NCBI GenBank assembly: GCA_040877625.1
Contig: JBBDNK010000026.1
Location: 21,106-85,105, forward strand
Length of the DNA stretch: 64,000 nucleotides
From: Methylonatrum sp040877625
GTDB lineage: Bacteria > Pseudomonadota > Gammaproteobacteria > Nitrococcales > Aquisalimonadaceae
Reading direction: 5' to 3'
Of the stretch, positions 8,870 to 16,397 are shown one piece after another. Position 1 is the first letter of the stretch, and every line of letters starts with the position of its first letter. The notes beneath the pieces are model-generated. The model was given only the letters and a program-made list of their open reading frames with translations. It was not told where the DNA came from and searched no databases. The position numbers and the translations under genes are program-made.

Positions 8870-9763
8870 GTGTCTGCCAGCCCCGATCAGCTTCACCGTT
8901 TTCTGTTCGAGCACGCCAATGTACGCGGCGAACTCATCCACCTGGACGGCACGTACCGGGAAGTTCTGGCACGCCGCCCGTATCCCGACGCCGTGGCGCG
9001 GTTGCTGGGCGAGGCCATGGCGGCGGCCGGGTTGTTGTCGTCGATTCTCAAGTTCCAGGGGTCGCTGATTCTGCAGATGCAGGGCAAGGGGCCGATCACC
9101 ATGGCGGTCGCCAGTGCCAGCCATGATCAGGCGCTGCGCGCGGTCGCGCATCAGCGGGAAGATGTCGGGCAGGTACCGGCAGGGCCGCTTCATGCCATGT
9201 GCACGGAAGGTAATCTGGCCATTACCATTGATCCGGATGACAGCACCGAGCGTTATCAGGGCATCGTGGCGCTGGATACGAACAGTCTTTCCGAGGCCGT
9301 GGATAACTATTTTTCGCAGTCGGAGCAGTTGCCGACCCGCATCTTTCTGGCCTGTGACGGCAATCATGCCGCCGGCTTGTTGCTGCAACGGCTTCCGGGT
9401 GAGGACGCGCATGAGGACCCGGACGCCTGGAATCGGGCCGAGCAGCTGGCTGCCACGATCAAGGATGATGATTTGCTGAACCTGGATGCCCGGGAGATCA
9501 TCCGGCGGCTGTTCCATGAGGAGGATATCCGCCTTTTCCCGCCGCAGCCGATGCGCTTTCATTGCCCCTGTTCCCGCGAGCGAATTGCCTCGGTGTTGTT
9601 TTCACTGGGTGCCGAGGAGGTCAATTCCATTATTCTCGAGCAGGGTGCGATCGAGGCGCAGTGTGAATTCTGCGGCAGCAGTTACGAGTTTGACGAGATG
9701 GATGTGGAGGAGCTGTTCGTGGGAGGCGGCAAGGGCATGCCGCCGAGTGAGACGCTGCATTGA
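8870..9763 (+). CDS. hslO: Hsp33, redox-regulated holdase chaperone
   Basis: Cytoplasmic chaperone activated by oxidation and unfolding. The C-terminal zinc switch carries the expected CxC (FHCPCSRE) and CxxC (CEFCGSS) cysteine pairs. The N-terminal domain shows FLFEHANVRGELI and GPITMAV. The ATG at 8864 directly abuts the GGAG at 8860-8863. The GTG at 8870 is six bases downstream of that GGAG and is the better start (297 residues; E. coli 292). The gene stands alone, convergent with prmC across the palindromic element at 9805. Confidence 0.95.
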   Translation: MSASPDQLHRFLFEHANVRGELIHLDGTYREVLARRPYPDAVARLLGEAMAAAGLLSSILKFQGSLILQMQGKGPITMAVASASHDQALRAVAHQREDVGQVPAGPLHAMCTEGNLAITIDPDDSTERYQGIVALDTNSLSEAVDNYFSQSEQLPTRIFLACDGNHAAGLLLQRLPGEDAHEDPDAWNRAEQLAATIKDDDLLNLDAREIIRRLFHEEDIRLFPPQPMRFHCPCSRERIASVLFSLGAEEVNSIILEQGAIEAQCEFCGSSYEFDEMDVEELFVGGGKGMPPSETLH

Positions 9764-9804
9764 GTTGAAAGGTCTTGCGGGGGAGGGCGCGGTGGCTTCG
9801 GGCC

Positions 9805-9994
9805 GGTCGGCTGGGGCGGTTGGTCGGCAGGCGCTCCACGTTCCGCCTGATCCACCCCGAAGGCCTGACCGGCCAACAGCACATCCCTGTGCTGTCGGCC
9901 GGTGGCCGCATCCCTGCGGCCACCCTTCGGGCCGGGCGGCCTTCGGGGTGGGGCTTCACGAGTCGCGCCTGCCGACCAACCGCCCCAGCCGACC
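9805..9994. repeat. 190-bp nested inverted-repeat (multi-branched) element
   Basis: Outer arms 9805-9834 and 9965-9994 pair perfectly over 30 bases. Inside, 9852-9865 pairs with 9938-9951 (14 bases, perfect). Inside that lie two adjacent hairpins: 9871-9900 (12 of 13 pairs, loop TCCC) and 9901-9924 (10 perfect pairs, loop TCCC). A further GC-rich hairpin follows near 10000-10030. No plausible protein is encoded. It fills the gap between the convergent hslO and prmC and could end transcription from both sides. The architecture resembles a non-autonomous mobile repeat, but no transposase or target duplication is visible. Confidence 0.8.
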
Positions 9995-10039
9995 TCGCGG
10001 ATGCGGGAGTTCGTTCCCGTGCGGGCTTCGTCCGCAGGG

Positions 10040-10885
10040 TCACGGCCTGGTCCGCGCTTCCGTAACGCGCGGTTGGCCTCCCAGATCCCGGTAGCCGGCG
10101 ATGTTTGCGAACCCTCGCTTGCGCAGTATGTCCGCCACGGCTTCTGCCTGATCATGGCCATGTTCCAGTATCAGCCATCCGTGCGGCTGCAGATGAGCCG
10201 GGGCCGCATCGATGATCCGACGTAGATCGTCCAGGCCGTCCGGCCCGGCAGCCAGCGCCGAGCCCGGTTCGAAGCGGACATCGCCCTGGTTCAGATGCAC
10301 GTCGCCTTCGGCAACGTACGGCGGGTTGGAAACGATCAGGTCGAAACGTTGCCCTGCCAGAGGTCTGAACCACGCGCCATGCTCCCAGGTGACCGTTAAA
10401 CCGAGCCTCTGGGCATTCTCTCTGGCAACCGCCAGTGCATCGACGGACTGATCCGTGGCCGTGATGGTCCAGCGCGGGCGTTCGCTCGCCAGGGCCAGGG
10501 CGATGGCGCCACTGCCGGTACCGAGGTCGGCGACGGTCAGTATTTGATTGTCGGGGTACAGCGCCAGTGCCCGTTCGACCACCAGCTCTGTTTCCGGGCG
10601 GGGGATGAGCACGCGCTTGTCGACGCACAGGTCCAGCGTCCAGAAGCCGCGTGTGCCGGTGATGTAGGCCACCGGTTCGCCGCTCAGGCGTCGGCCGATG
10701 AGCGCGTCAATGCTCGCCTGTTGTGTATCGCCGAGGGCCGTCCGGGCATTGGTGAACAGCCGGGAGCGCGGCCAGCTTAGCGCATGCAGGAATAGCAACT
10801 CCGCATCGATCCGAGGTGAGGGCGAGCAGGCTTCAAGCCGCGCCGTGGCTGCGCGTAACGCTGCGTCCACGGTCTCGGAGGGCAT
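10040..10885 (-). CDS. prmC: Release factor glutamine methyltransferase PrmC
   Basis: SAM-dependent methyltransferase that modifies the glutamine of the GGQ motif in RF1 and RF2. The catalytic NPPY motif (LIVSNPPYVAEGD) and the SAM-binding stretch VADLGTGSGAIALALA are clear, after an N-terminal helical release-factor-binding domain. 281 residues, normal size. It is not beside prfA (16398) as in many relatives but follows a Trm112-like gene with a one-base gap, so the pair is probably co-transcribed. Confidence 0.95.
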   Translation of the reverse strand: MPSETVDAALRAATARLEACSPSPRIDAELLFLHALSWPRSRLFTNARTALGDTQQASIDALIGRRLSGEPVAYITGTRGFWTLDLCVDKRVLIPRPETELVVERALALYPDNQILTVADLGTGSGAIALALASERPRWTITATDQSVDALAVARENAQRLGLTVTWEHGAWFRPLAGQRFDLIVSNPPYVAEGDVHLNQGDVRFEPGSALAAGPDGLDDLRRIIDAAPAHLQPHGWLILEHGHDQAEAVADILRKRGFANIAGYRDLGGQPRVTEARTRP

Positions 10886-10886
10886 G

Positions 10887-11156
10887 TCAGCCGTCGAGAG
10901 ACAGTGGTCGGGTGGAGATGCAGCGCTCCTCGAGCATGACCGGGATGCCGTCGTCCACGGGATAGATGCGCTCGCCGTTTCTGGTAATCAGCGCTTCGCG
11001 TAGCGGGCCCTCGACCCTTGAACCGTCGGCGAAGGTAACCTCGCCTGCTTCGATCAGGGCATTCAGGCGCTGAAGGCGGTCCCGCGAGAGCGGCTCCATC
11101 GGCTGTCGGGTGATGGGACAGCAGAGGATGTCCATCAATTTGCGGTCAACGGCCAT
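10887..11156 (-). CDS. Trm112-like small protein
   Basis: 89-residue protein of the Trm112/UPF0434 (YcaR) fold. The N-terminal LMDILCCPIT and C-terminal YPVDDGIPVMLEE are family hallmarks. A central insert of about 25 residues makes it longer than E. coli YcaR (60 residues). Only the first cysteine pair is present, so a four-cysteine zinc site is not evident. The ATG at 11156 has AGGAG eight bases upstream; a TTG at 11162 would add two residues. It directly precedes prmC. In eukaryotes and archaea Trm112 activates several methyltransferases, including the PrmC-related Mtq2, so a partnership is plausible but unproven. Confidence 0.85.
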   Translation of the reverse strand: MAVDRKLMDILCCPITRQPMEPLSRDRLQRLNALIEAGEVTFADGSRVEGPLREALITRNGERIYPVDDGIPVMLEERCISTRPLSLDG

Positions 11157-11314
11157 GTCCAAGGCTCCTGGGCATATGGAAAGTCGGCAACACTATACCT
11201 GTCGCCCGCGCAGGCTGACAGGTGCCGGACGTGGTCAAGTGTAGCAAGTCCGGCTACCATGTCAGGCTGATCTGTTTTCCGGACTGTGTGCCGGCCTGAC
11301 CGTCGAGAGGAATC

Positions 11315-12409
11315 ATGGCAGAACCGATCCCCGTCAACGAATCGGTGGAAAATCTCAATATCCTGTCGCAGGAGCTGCTGCCGACACCTGAAGATGTCCA
11401 TCGCTCACTGCCCCTGTCCGCCAAGGCCCGGGATACCGTGCTCGTTGGTCGTCGCGTCGTGGAGAACATCCTCGATCGGCGCGATCCGCGAATTTTTCTC
11501 GTGATTGGCCCCTGCTCCATCCACGATCCCGAGCAGGCGCTTGATTACGCGCGGCGGCTCAAGGTGCTCGCGGACGAGGTCAAGGATTCCGTCTTCATCG
11601 TCATGCGCGTCTACTTCGAGAAGCCGCGGACCACGGTGGGCTGGAAGGGCCTTATCAACGATCCGGACATGAATGACTCCTTCCACATCGAGCGCGGTGT
11701 GCATCTTGCCCGCAAGCTGCTTCTGGACATCGCGGATATGGGTTTGCCGGCGGGAACCGAGGCGCTCGATCCCATCATGCCGCAGTATCTGCATGATCTC
11801 GTTACCTGGACCGCTATCGGCGCCCGGACCACGGAATCCCAGACCCACCGGGAAATGGCCAGCGGCCTGTCCACGCCGGTCGGTTTTAAGAACGGTACCG
11901 ACGGCAGCCTGGAGGTGGCCATCAACGCGCTGCACTCGGTGTCCAGGCCCCACAGCTTTCTCGGCATCAACGTTCAGGGCCAGTGCGCCATTACCCGCAC
12001 CCGCGGAAACCGCTATGGTCACCTGGTGCTGCGTGGCGGCGGCGGCAAACCGAACTACGATTCCGTCAGCGTGTCCGTCTGCGAGCGGGAACTGGAGGCC
12101 GCCCGGCTGCCCGCCAATATTGTGGTGGACTGCAGTCATGCCAACTCCAGCAAGGACCCGGCCCTGCAGCCGTTGGTGCTGGACAACCTGGCTCATCAGA
12201 TCCAGGACGGTAACCGCTCGATCGTCGGCATGATGGTGGAAAGCAACATAAACTGGGGCAACCAGAAGCTCACTGGCGATCCGGCGGCTCTGAAGTACGG
12301 TGTGTCGATCACGGATGCCTGTATCGACTGGGAGACCACCGAACGCAGTGTGCGGGACATGGCGGAGCGGCTCAGGCCCGTGCTTGCCGAGAGGCAAGCC
12401 CAGAACTGA
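11315..12409 (+). CDS. 3-deoxy-7-phosphoheptulonate (DAHP) synthase, class I
   Basis: First enzyme of the shikimate pathway: condenses phosphoenolpyruvate with erythrose 4-phosphate. Family segments include VIGPCSIHDPEQAL, RVYFEKPRTTVGWKGLINDP, GTEALDPIMPQY, ARTTESQTHREMASGLS, VGFKNGTDGS and DCSHANSSKD, which cover the metal- and substrate-binding residues (Cys, His, Glu, Asp). 364 residues, slightly longer than AroF/G/H (350-356). Which feedback type (Phe, Tyr or Trp) it belongs to cannot be decided here. GAGAGGAA precedes the ATG. It stands alone. Confidence 0.96.
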   Translation: MAEPIPVNESVENLNILSQELLPTPEDVHRSLPLSAKARDTVLVGRRVVENILDRRDPRIFLVIGPCSIHDPEQALDYARRLKVLADEVKDSVFIVMRVYFEKPRTTVGWKGLINDPDMNDSFHIERGVHLARKLLLDIADMGLPAGTEALDPIMPQYLHDLVTWTAIGARTTESQTHREMASGLSTPVGFKNGTDGSLEVAINALHSVSRPHSFLGINVQGQCAITRTRGNRYGHLVLRGGGGKPNYDSVSVSVCERELEAARLPANIVVDCSHANSSKDPALQPLVLDNLAHQIQDGNRSIVGMMVESNINWGNQKLTGDPAALKYGVSITDACIDWETTERSVRDMAERLRPVLAERQAQN

Positions 12410-12427
12410 TGGATCGCAATCCCGGTT

Positions 12428-12456
12428 TTGCCATACGTGGCCGACGCTGCTATAAC
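12428..12456 (+). promoter_or_regulatory. Probable sigma-70 promoter of dksA
   Basis: TTGCCA (12428-12433) and TATAAC (12451-12456) with a 17-base spacer, in the gap between aroG and dksA. This leaves a leader of roughly 150 bases before the dksA start. Confidence 0.65.
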
Positions 12457-12616
12457 GTCCGCTTAGTTGCCGGAAAGCGGAAGTCCGGGTAACGATGTAC
12501 ATTCTTAATCATCCTGTCATCGGCGACAGGCACCATGGCTCCGAGTGAAGGCTCGGCCGGTTCGCAAATGGTGCGGTATCAAGTGGTACAGCCGGTAGCA
12601 GCTGGAGGAAACAGAC

Positions 12617-13048
12617 ATGAAACACAAGCATGTACTGCCAGTGAAGGACTTCGAGCCCTACACGGAGAAGAAGGGCGAGGAGTACATGAGCAATGGGCAA
12701 CTCGAACATTTCCGTCAGCTTCTGCTGGCGTGGAAGAAGCAGTTGCAGGAGGAGGTGGAGCGCACCGTGCACCATATGCGCGATGACGCCACCAACTATG
12801 CGGATCCGGCCGACCGGGCCACGCAGGAAGAAGAGTTTGCCCTGGAACTCCGCACCCGTGACCGGGAGCGGAAGCTGATCCGCAAGATCGATCAGACCCT
12901 GGAAATGATCCGCAAGGATGATTACGGCTATTGTGAGCAGTGCGGGGTTGAAATCGGCCTCCGCAGGCTCGAAGCCCGGCCGACGGCAACCTTGTGTATC
13001 GACTGCAAGACGCTGGAGGAAATTCGCGAGAAGCAGCGCGTCGCATAA
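12617..13048 (+). CDS. dksA: RNA polymerase-binding transcription factor DksA
   Basis: ppGpp cofactor that binds the secondary channel of RNA polymerase and drives the stringent response, for example at rRNA promoters. The coiled-coil contains the tip signature DPADRATQEEE, including the DxxDxA aspartates. A four-cysteine zinc finger is at C106/C109 and C127/C130. 143 residues; the last residues EIREKQRVA are typical. GGAGGAAA lies before the ATG at 12617. Transcribed alone between a promoter at 12428 and an intrinsic terminator at 13077. Confidence 0.97.
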   Translation: MKHKHVLPVKDFEPYTEKKGEEYMSNGQLEHFRQLLLAWKKQLQEEVERTVHHMRDDATNYADPADRATQEEEFALELRTRDRERKLIRKIDQTLEMIRKDDYGYCEQCGVEIGLRRLEARPTATLCIDCKTLEEIREKQRVA

Positions 13049-13076
13049 AGCGTACGCAACCTCCCGCTCAATGGAA

Positions 13077-13100
13077 AACCCGCCGCCTCGGCGGGTTTTT
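13077..13100 (+). terminator. Intrinsic terminator of dksA
   Basis: AACCCGCC (13077-13084), loop GCCTC, GGCGGGTT, then five T. Standard rho-independent hairpin 30 bases after the dksA stop. Confidence 0.9.
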
Positions 13101-13180
13101 CGTATCCGCAGGGTGGGTAGGTAGCGGCTTTTCGTCATCCGGGCAACGAGGGCGCTGATCCGTGCGCGCATTTTCTTTAA

Positions 13181-13200
13181 CGTAATGTTATCCTGTTACG
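13181..13200. promoter_or_regulatory. Putative Zur operator upstream of znuA
   Basis: CGTAATGTTATCCTGTTACG: arms CGTAA/TTACG around a TGTTAT core resembling the gammaproteobacterial Zur box (AATGTTAT-type). It lies about 70 bases before the znuA start, in the only gap upstream of the zinc-uptake operon. The zur gene itself is not in the window. Confidence 0.55.
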
Positions 13201-13271
13201 CTTCCTGATGACTTGTAGCAGTGCTTCGCATGCTCCTTCTCCTTCGAGCGAGGCCGCCGCAGAGGTATGAC

Positions 13272-14204
13272 ATGACCCGGTTCTTCAGCGTGTTGGTCGC
13301 TGTGTTGGGGGTGTTTTCCCCCATGCTGCTTTTGGGGCAGACGCCTGTGCCGGTTACCGTCAGCGTTGCGCCGCAGGCCTATTTCGTCAAAGCCATCGGC
13401 GGTGACCGGGTATCGGTGGACGTGATGGTCAAGCCTGGTCAGTCCTCTCACACATTTTCGCCATCCCCCCGCCAGCTCATGGCGCTGGCGGACGGGCGTG
13501 TGTACGTGAAGGCCGGGCACCCTGATTACCTTTTCGAGCAGCATTTTCTTGAACGGCTGGAGGAACTGGACCGTGACGTGCGGGTCGTGGATATGTCCGA
13601 GGGTGTGGCGTACCGGGAGTTGGAGGATCACGGCCATCCGGCGCATGCGCACGATCACGTCAGCGATCACGAGGAGGATGGCCACGACGGCCGCGGTCAC
13701 CAGGAACAGGCGCACGGTGAGACCGATCCTCACGTCTGGGTATCTCCGCGCATCGTGCGCGCGACCGCCCATCGCATCACTGAAGCGCTCATTGGCGTTG
13801 ATCCGGATGGTCGCCGCCACTATGAATCCGGTCTTCAGGGCTTTCTGCAGGAAATTGATACCCTTGATGCGGAGTTGCGCACACAGCTGAGCAGCTTGTC
13901 CCGGCGCGTGTTTCTGGTAAATCACCCCGCCTGGGGTTATTTTGCCGACGACTACGGGCTGGAACAGCGTGCGATCGAGTCCGAAGGCAAGGATGCAAGC
14001 CCGGCCCGGTTGGCGGAGCTGATAGAGCGCGCTCGGGCCGATGGTATTCGGGCCGTATTCGTCCAGGCCGGTTTTTCCAGTCGCGGCGCCGATGTCATCG
14101 CCCGCGAATTGGGCGCCGAGATCGTTTCCCTCGATCCCATGTCGGAGAACTGGACGGTAACGCTGCGCACCCTTGGTCATGCGTTGGTGGAGGGTGACCG
14201 CTAA
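13272..14204 (+). CDS. znuA: Zinc ABC transporter substrate-binding protein ZnuA
   Basis: Periplasmic zinc-binding receptor of a high-affinity importer. There is a signal peptide (about residues 1-22, MTRFFSVLVAVLGVFSPMLL), then SVAPQAYFVKAIGGDRV, the first zinc histidine in GQSSHTFSPSP, and a His/Asp-rich loop at about residues 119-153 that is characteristic of ZnuA. DPHVWVSP and FVNHPAWGYFADDYGL supply the other ligands. GAGGT precedes the ATG at 13272; the longer frame from 13221 would hide the signal peptide. The stop overlaps the znuC start by one base. Confidence 0.95.
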   Translation: MTRFFSVLVAVLGVFSPMLLLGQTPVPVTVSVAPQAYFVKAIGGDRVSVDVMVKPGQSSHTFSPSPRQLMALADGRVYVKAGHPDYLFEQHFLERLEELDRDVRVVDMSEGVAYRELEDHGHPAHAHDHVSDHEEDGHDGRGHQEQAHGETDPHVWVSPRIVRATAHRITEALIGVDPDGRRHYESGLQGFLQEIDTLDAELRTQLSSLSRRVFLVNHPAWGYFADDYGLEQRAIESEGKDASPARLAELIERARADGIRAVFVQAGFSSRGADVIARELGAEIVSLDPMSENWTVTLRTLGHALVEGDR

Positions 14205-14968
14205 TGTCCGCAAGCCCGCAGCCACTGGTGGAGGTCAGGGGCGTAACCTTTGGCTACGACCGCGAAGCCGTGCTCCAGAACGTCGATCTGCGTATCGGCC
14301 CTCGGGATTTTCTGGCCGTGATCGGCCCCAACGGTGGCGGCAAGACGACGCTGTTGCGGGTGATGCTGGGTCTGGAACAACCATGGCGCGGAACCGTGCG
14401 CTGGAACCTGCCGACGGGGCATGGCCGCATTGGCTACGTGCCCCAGTTTTCCACCTTCGATCGTAATTTCCCTCTCCAGCTGCGCGATGCGGTGCTGATG
14501 GGCAGGCTTGGTCGTCAGGGGCTGTTCGCGCGCTACGGGGCCGCGGACCGTCGGGCCGTGATGCAGGTGCTGGAGCGCCTGCGTCTTGACCACATGGCGA
14601 ACTCGCCGATTGCCGATCTTTCCGGTGGCCAGCTGCAGCGGGCGCTGATTGGCCGAGCACTGGCGGGTGATCCGGACATCCTGTTCCTGGACGAACCCAC
14701 ATCCTCAGTGGACGCCGAGACCAGAGGGGTGCTCGCCGACCTGCTCAACGAACTCAACCAGCGCATTCCCATCATCGTCGTTACCCATGACATCACGGGT
14801 TTCGCCACCCAGGTCAAACAGATCGCGTGCGTCAATCGCAAGCTGTTCTATCACGGCAGCGGTCAGCTGTCGCATGCACAGCTGGAGGAGGCTTACGGCT
14901 GCCCGGTGGAGCTGGTGGCCCATGGCGTGCCGCACCGCGTACTGAGCGAACACAACCATGACGGTTGA
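14204..14968 (+). CDS. znuC: Zinc ABC transporter ATP-binding protein ZnuC
   Basis: ATPase of the Znu importer. Walker A is GPNGGGKTTLL (Gly in place of the usual Ser), the signature is LSGGQLQRALIGRAL, Walker B is ILFLDEPTSSVD and the switch histidine is in VTHDI. 254 residues. It starts in the TAATG overlap with znuA and ends overlapping znuB, so all three are coupled. The tail (CPVELVAHGVPHRVL) matches ZnuC-type ATPases. Confidence 0.95.
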   Translation: MSASPQPLVEVRGVTFGYDREAVLQNVDLRIGPRDFLAVIGPNGGGKTTLLRVMLGLEQPWRGTVRWNLPTGHGRIGYVPQFSTFDRNFPLQLRDAVLMGRLGRQGLFARYGAADRRAVMQVLERLRLDHMANSPIADLSGGQLQRALIGRALAGDPDILFLDEPTSSVDAETRGVLADLLNELNQRIPIIVVTHDITGFATQVKQIACVNRKLFYHGSGQLSHAQLEEAYGCPVELVAHGVPHRVLSEHNHDG

Positions 14969-15879
14969 TGGATAACGCCATGAATGACCTGTCTGTGTTG
15001 TTAAGTTACGAATTTGCCCAGAACGCGCTGCTGGCCGGCTTGCTGGCCAGTGTGCTGTCCGGCGTTGTGGGCGCTTTCGTGGTGATCAAGCGTCTGGTGT
15101 TTATCGCCGGCGGCATCAGTCACGCCGCCTTCGCCGGGCTGGGCGTTTGTTATTACCTGGGTATCCACCCGCTGATCGGCGCCGTTGTGGTGGCCGTGCT
15201 GGCTGCGCTGCTGTTGGGTTGGCTGGGGAGAGGTGACAGCGGCCGGCATCAGGACGCCTTTATCGGCATACTCTGGGCCGCCGGCATGGCCGTGGGTATC
15301 GTGTTCATTCATATGACGCCGGGCTATGCACCGAATCTCATGGCCTATCTGTTCGGCGACATTCTGACGGTATCGAGAGCGAATGTGTGGCTGCTTGCGG
15401 GGCTGGTTGCTTTGACGCTGTTGATCATGGGGCTGTTCTACCGGTCCTTCGTCGCCGTCGCCTTCGACGAGACGTTCGCCCAGGTGCAGGGCGTACCGGT
15501 GAACCTGATCAATCAGATGCTGCTGGTGCTGGTGGCGCTGGCAGTGATTCTGCTCATACAGGTCGTCGGCATCGTGTTGCTGATTGCGCTGTTCACCTTG
15601 CCGCCGGTGATCGCGTTGATGATGGCGGCGCGCAGCTTTGCCCTGGTCCTGTTGAGTGCCGTGATCATGGGCATGATCATGACCACCGGCGGTCTGGCCG
15701 GCTCCTATTGGCTGGATATCCCGTCTGGCCCGGCGATCGTGCTTTTCGGCATCGGGCTCGGTATGCTCGTGCGTGGCCTGATCTGGCTGCGTGGCCGAAT
15801 CCGAGGTGCCGCCGACACGACAGGGGCAGTCCGTTCCGGCGCTGCTCCGGCCATTGATCGGACAGGCCGTCGTATCTGA
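14968..15879 (+). CDS. znuB: Zinc ABC transporter permease ZnuB
   Basis: Inner-membrane permease of the ABC-3 family (303 residues from the ATG at 14968, which overlaps the znuC stop as TGATG; an ATG at 14980 is also possible). About eight hydrophobic segments are visible, with the family motif GGISHAAFAGLGV near the second helix and VVGIVLLIALFTLPPVIAL late in the protein. Third gene of znuACB. Confidence 0.94.
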   Translation: MDNAMNDLSVLLSYEFAQNALLAGLLASVLSGVVGAFVVIKRLVFIAGGISHAAFAGLGVCYYLGIHPLIGAVVVAVLAALLLGWLGRGDSGRHQDAFIGILWAAGMAVGIVFIHMTPGYAPNLMAYLFGDILTVSRANVWLLAGLVALTLLIMGLFYRSFVAVAFDETFAQVQGVPVNLINQMLLVLVALAVILLIQVVGIVLLIALFTLPPVIALMMAARSFALVLLSAVIMGMIMTTGGLAGSYWLDIPSGPAIVLFGIGLGMLVRGLIWLRGRIRGAADTTGAVRSGAAPAIDRTGRRI

Positions 15880-15904
15880 TAACCGTTATCTCCGGAGTGC
15901 GCTC

Positions 15905-16357
15905 ATGCGTTGGCTGATACTGCTGCTGCTGTTGTCTGTTTCCACGGTACCCGCCCAGGCGGGCCAGTTGTCGGTCACCGCACCGTGGGTCCGCGAGGTT
16001 CCGCCCGTGTCCCGTCATTCCGCCGGTTACATGACGGTCGTGAACGCCGGTGCGCAGAGCAGGGAACTGGTGGCGGTGCACTCACCGCTGTTCGGCAGCG
16101 CCGAATTGCATGAGTCCATGGAGGAACGCGGCATGGCCCGCATGCAACACGTGGCGAAGATCGTCATTCCCGCCGGCGGCGAGGTGAGCCTGGAGCCGGG
16201 CGGATACCACGTCATGTTGATGAACCGGAATGTCGATCAGCTGGCCAGCGGGGACTCCGTCCCCCTCATGCTGCGCTTCGATGACGGTACGGAAATCGAA
16301 GTGACGGCGCCAGTGCGCCGGGACGCCCCAGATGGCGGCGCGCACCACCACCACTGA
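15905..16357 (+). CDS. PCu(A)C-family periplasmic copper chaperone
   Basis: 150-residue secreted protein: signal peptide (MRWLILLLLLSVSTVPAQA), then a cupredoxin-like PCu(A)C (DUF461) domain. Copper ligands of the family (H, M, then HxM) are visible in AELHESMEERGMARMQHV and PGGYHVMLMN. The protein ends in four histidines, which could add a metal site. PCu(A)C proteins deliver Cu(I) to cytochrome oxidase or serve copper homeostasis. It begins 25 bases after znuB and may be co-transcribed with it, an unusual pairing of copper and zinc genes. Confidence 0.9.
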   Translation: MRWLILLLLLSVSTVPAQAGQLSVTAPWVREVPPVSRHSAGYMTVVNAGAQSRELVAVHSPLFGSAELHESMEERGMARMQHVAKIVIPAGGEVSLEPGGYHVMLMNRNVDQLASGDSVPLMLRFDDGTEIEVTAPVRRDAPDGGAHHHH

Positions 16358-16397
16358 CCCCGCCCGGGTAGTCCTTCGGCCTGGATAGCCGCCTGCT

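Noticed and set aside
9630..10225. Several overlapping short frames in the hslO-prmC gap
   Set aside because: They are stop-free only because of the GC-rich inverted repeats, and appear on both strands with no homology-like sequence.
11197..11223. ACCTGTC/GACAGGT inverted repeat before aroG
   Set aside because: Seven-base arms with a 13-base gap are expected by chance at this GC content; no matching operator known to me.
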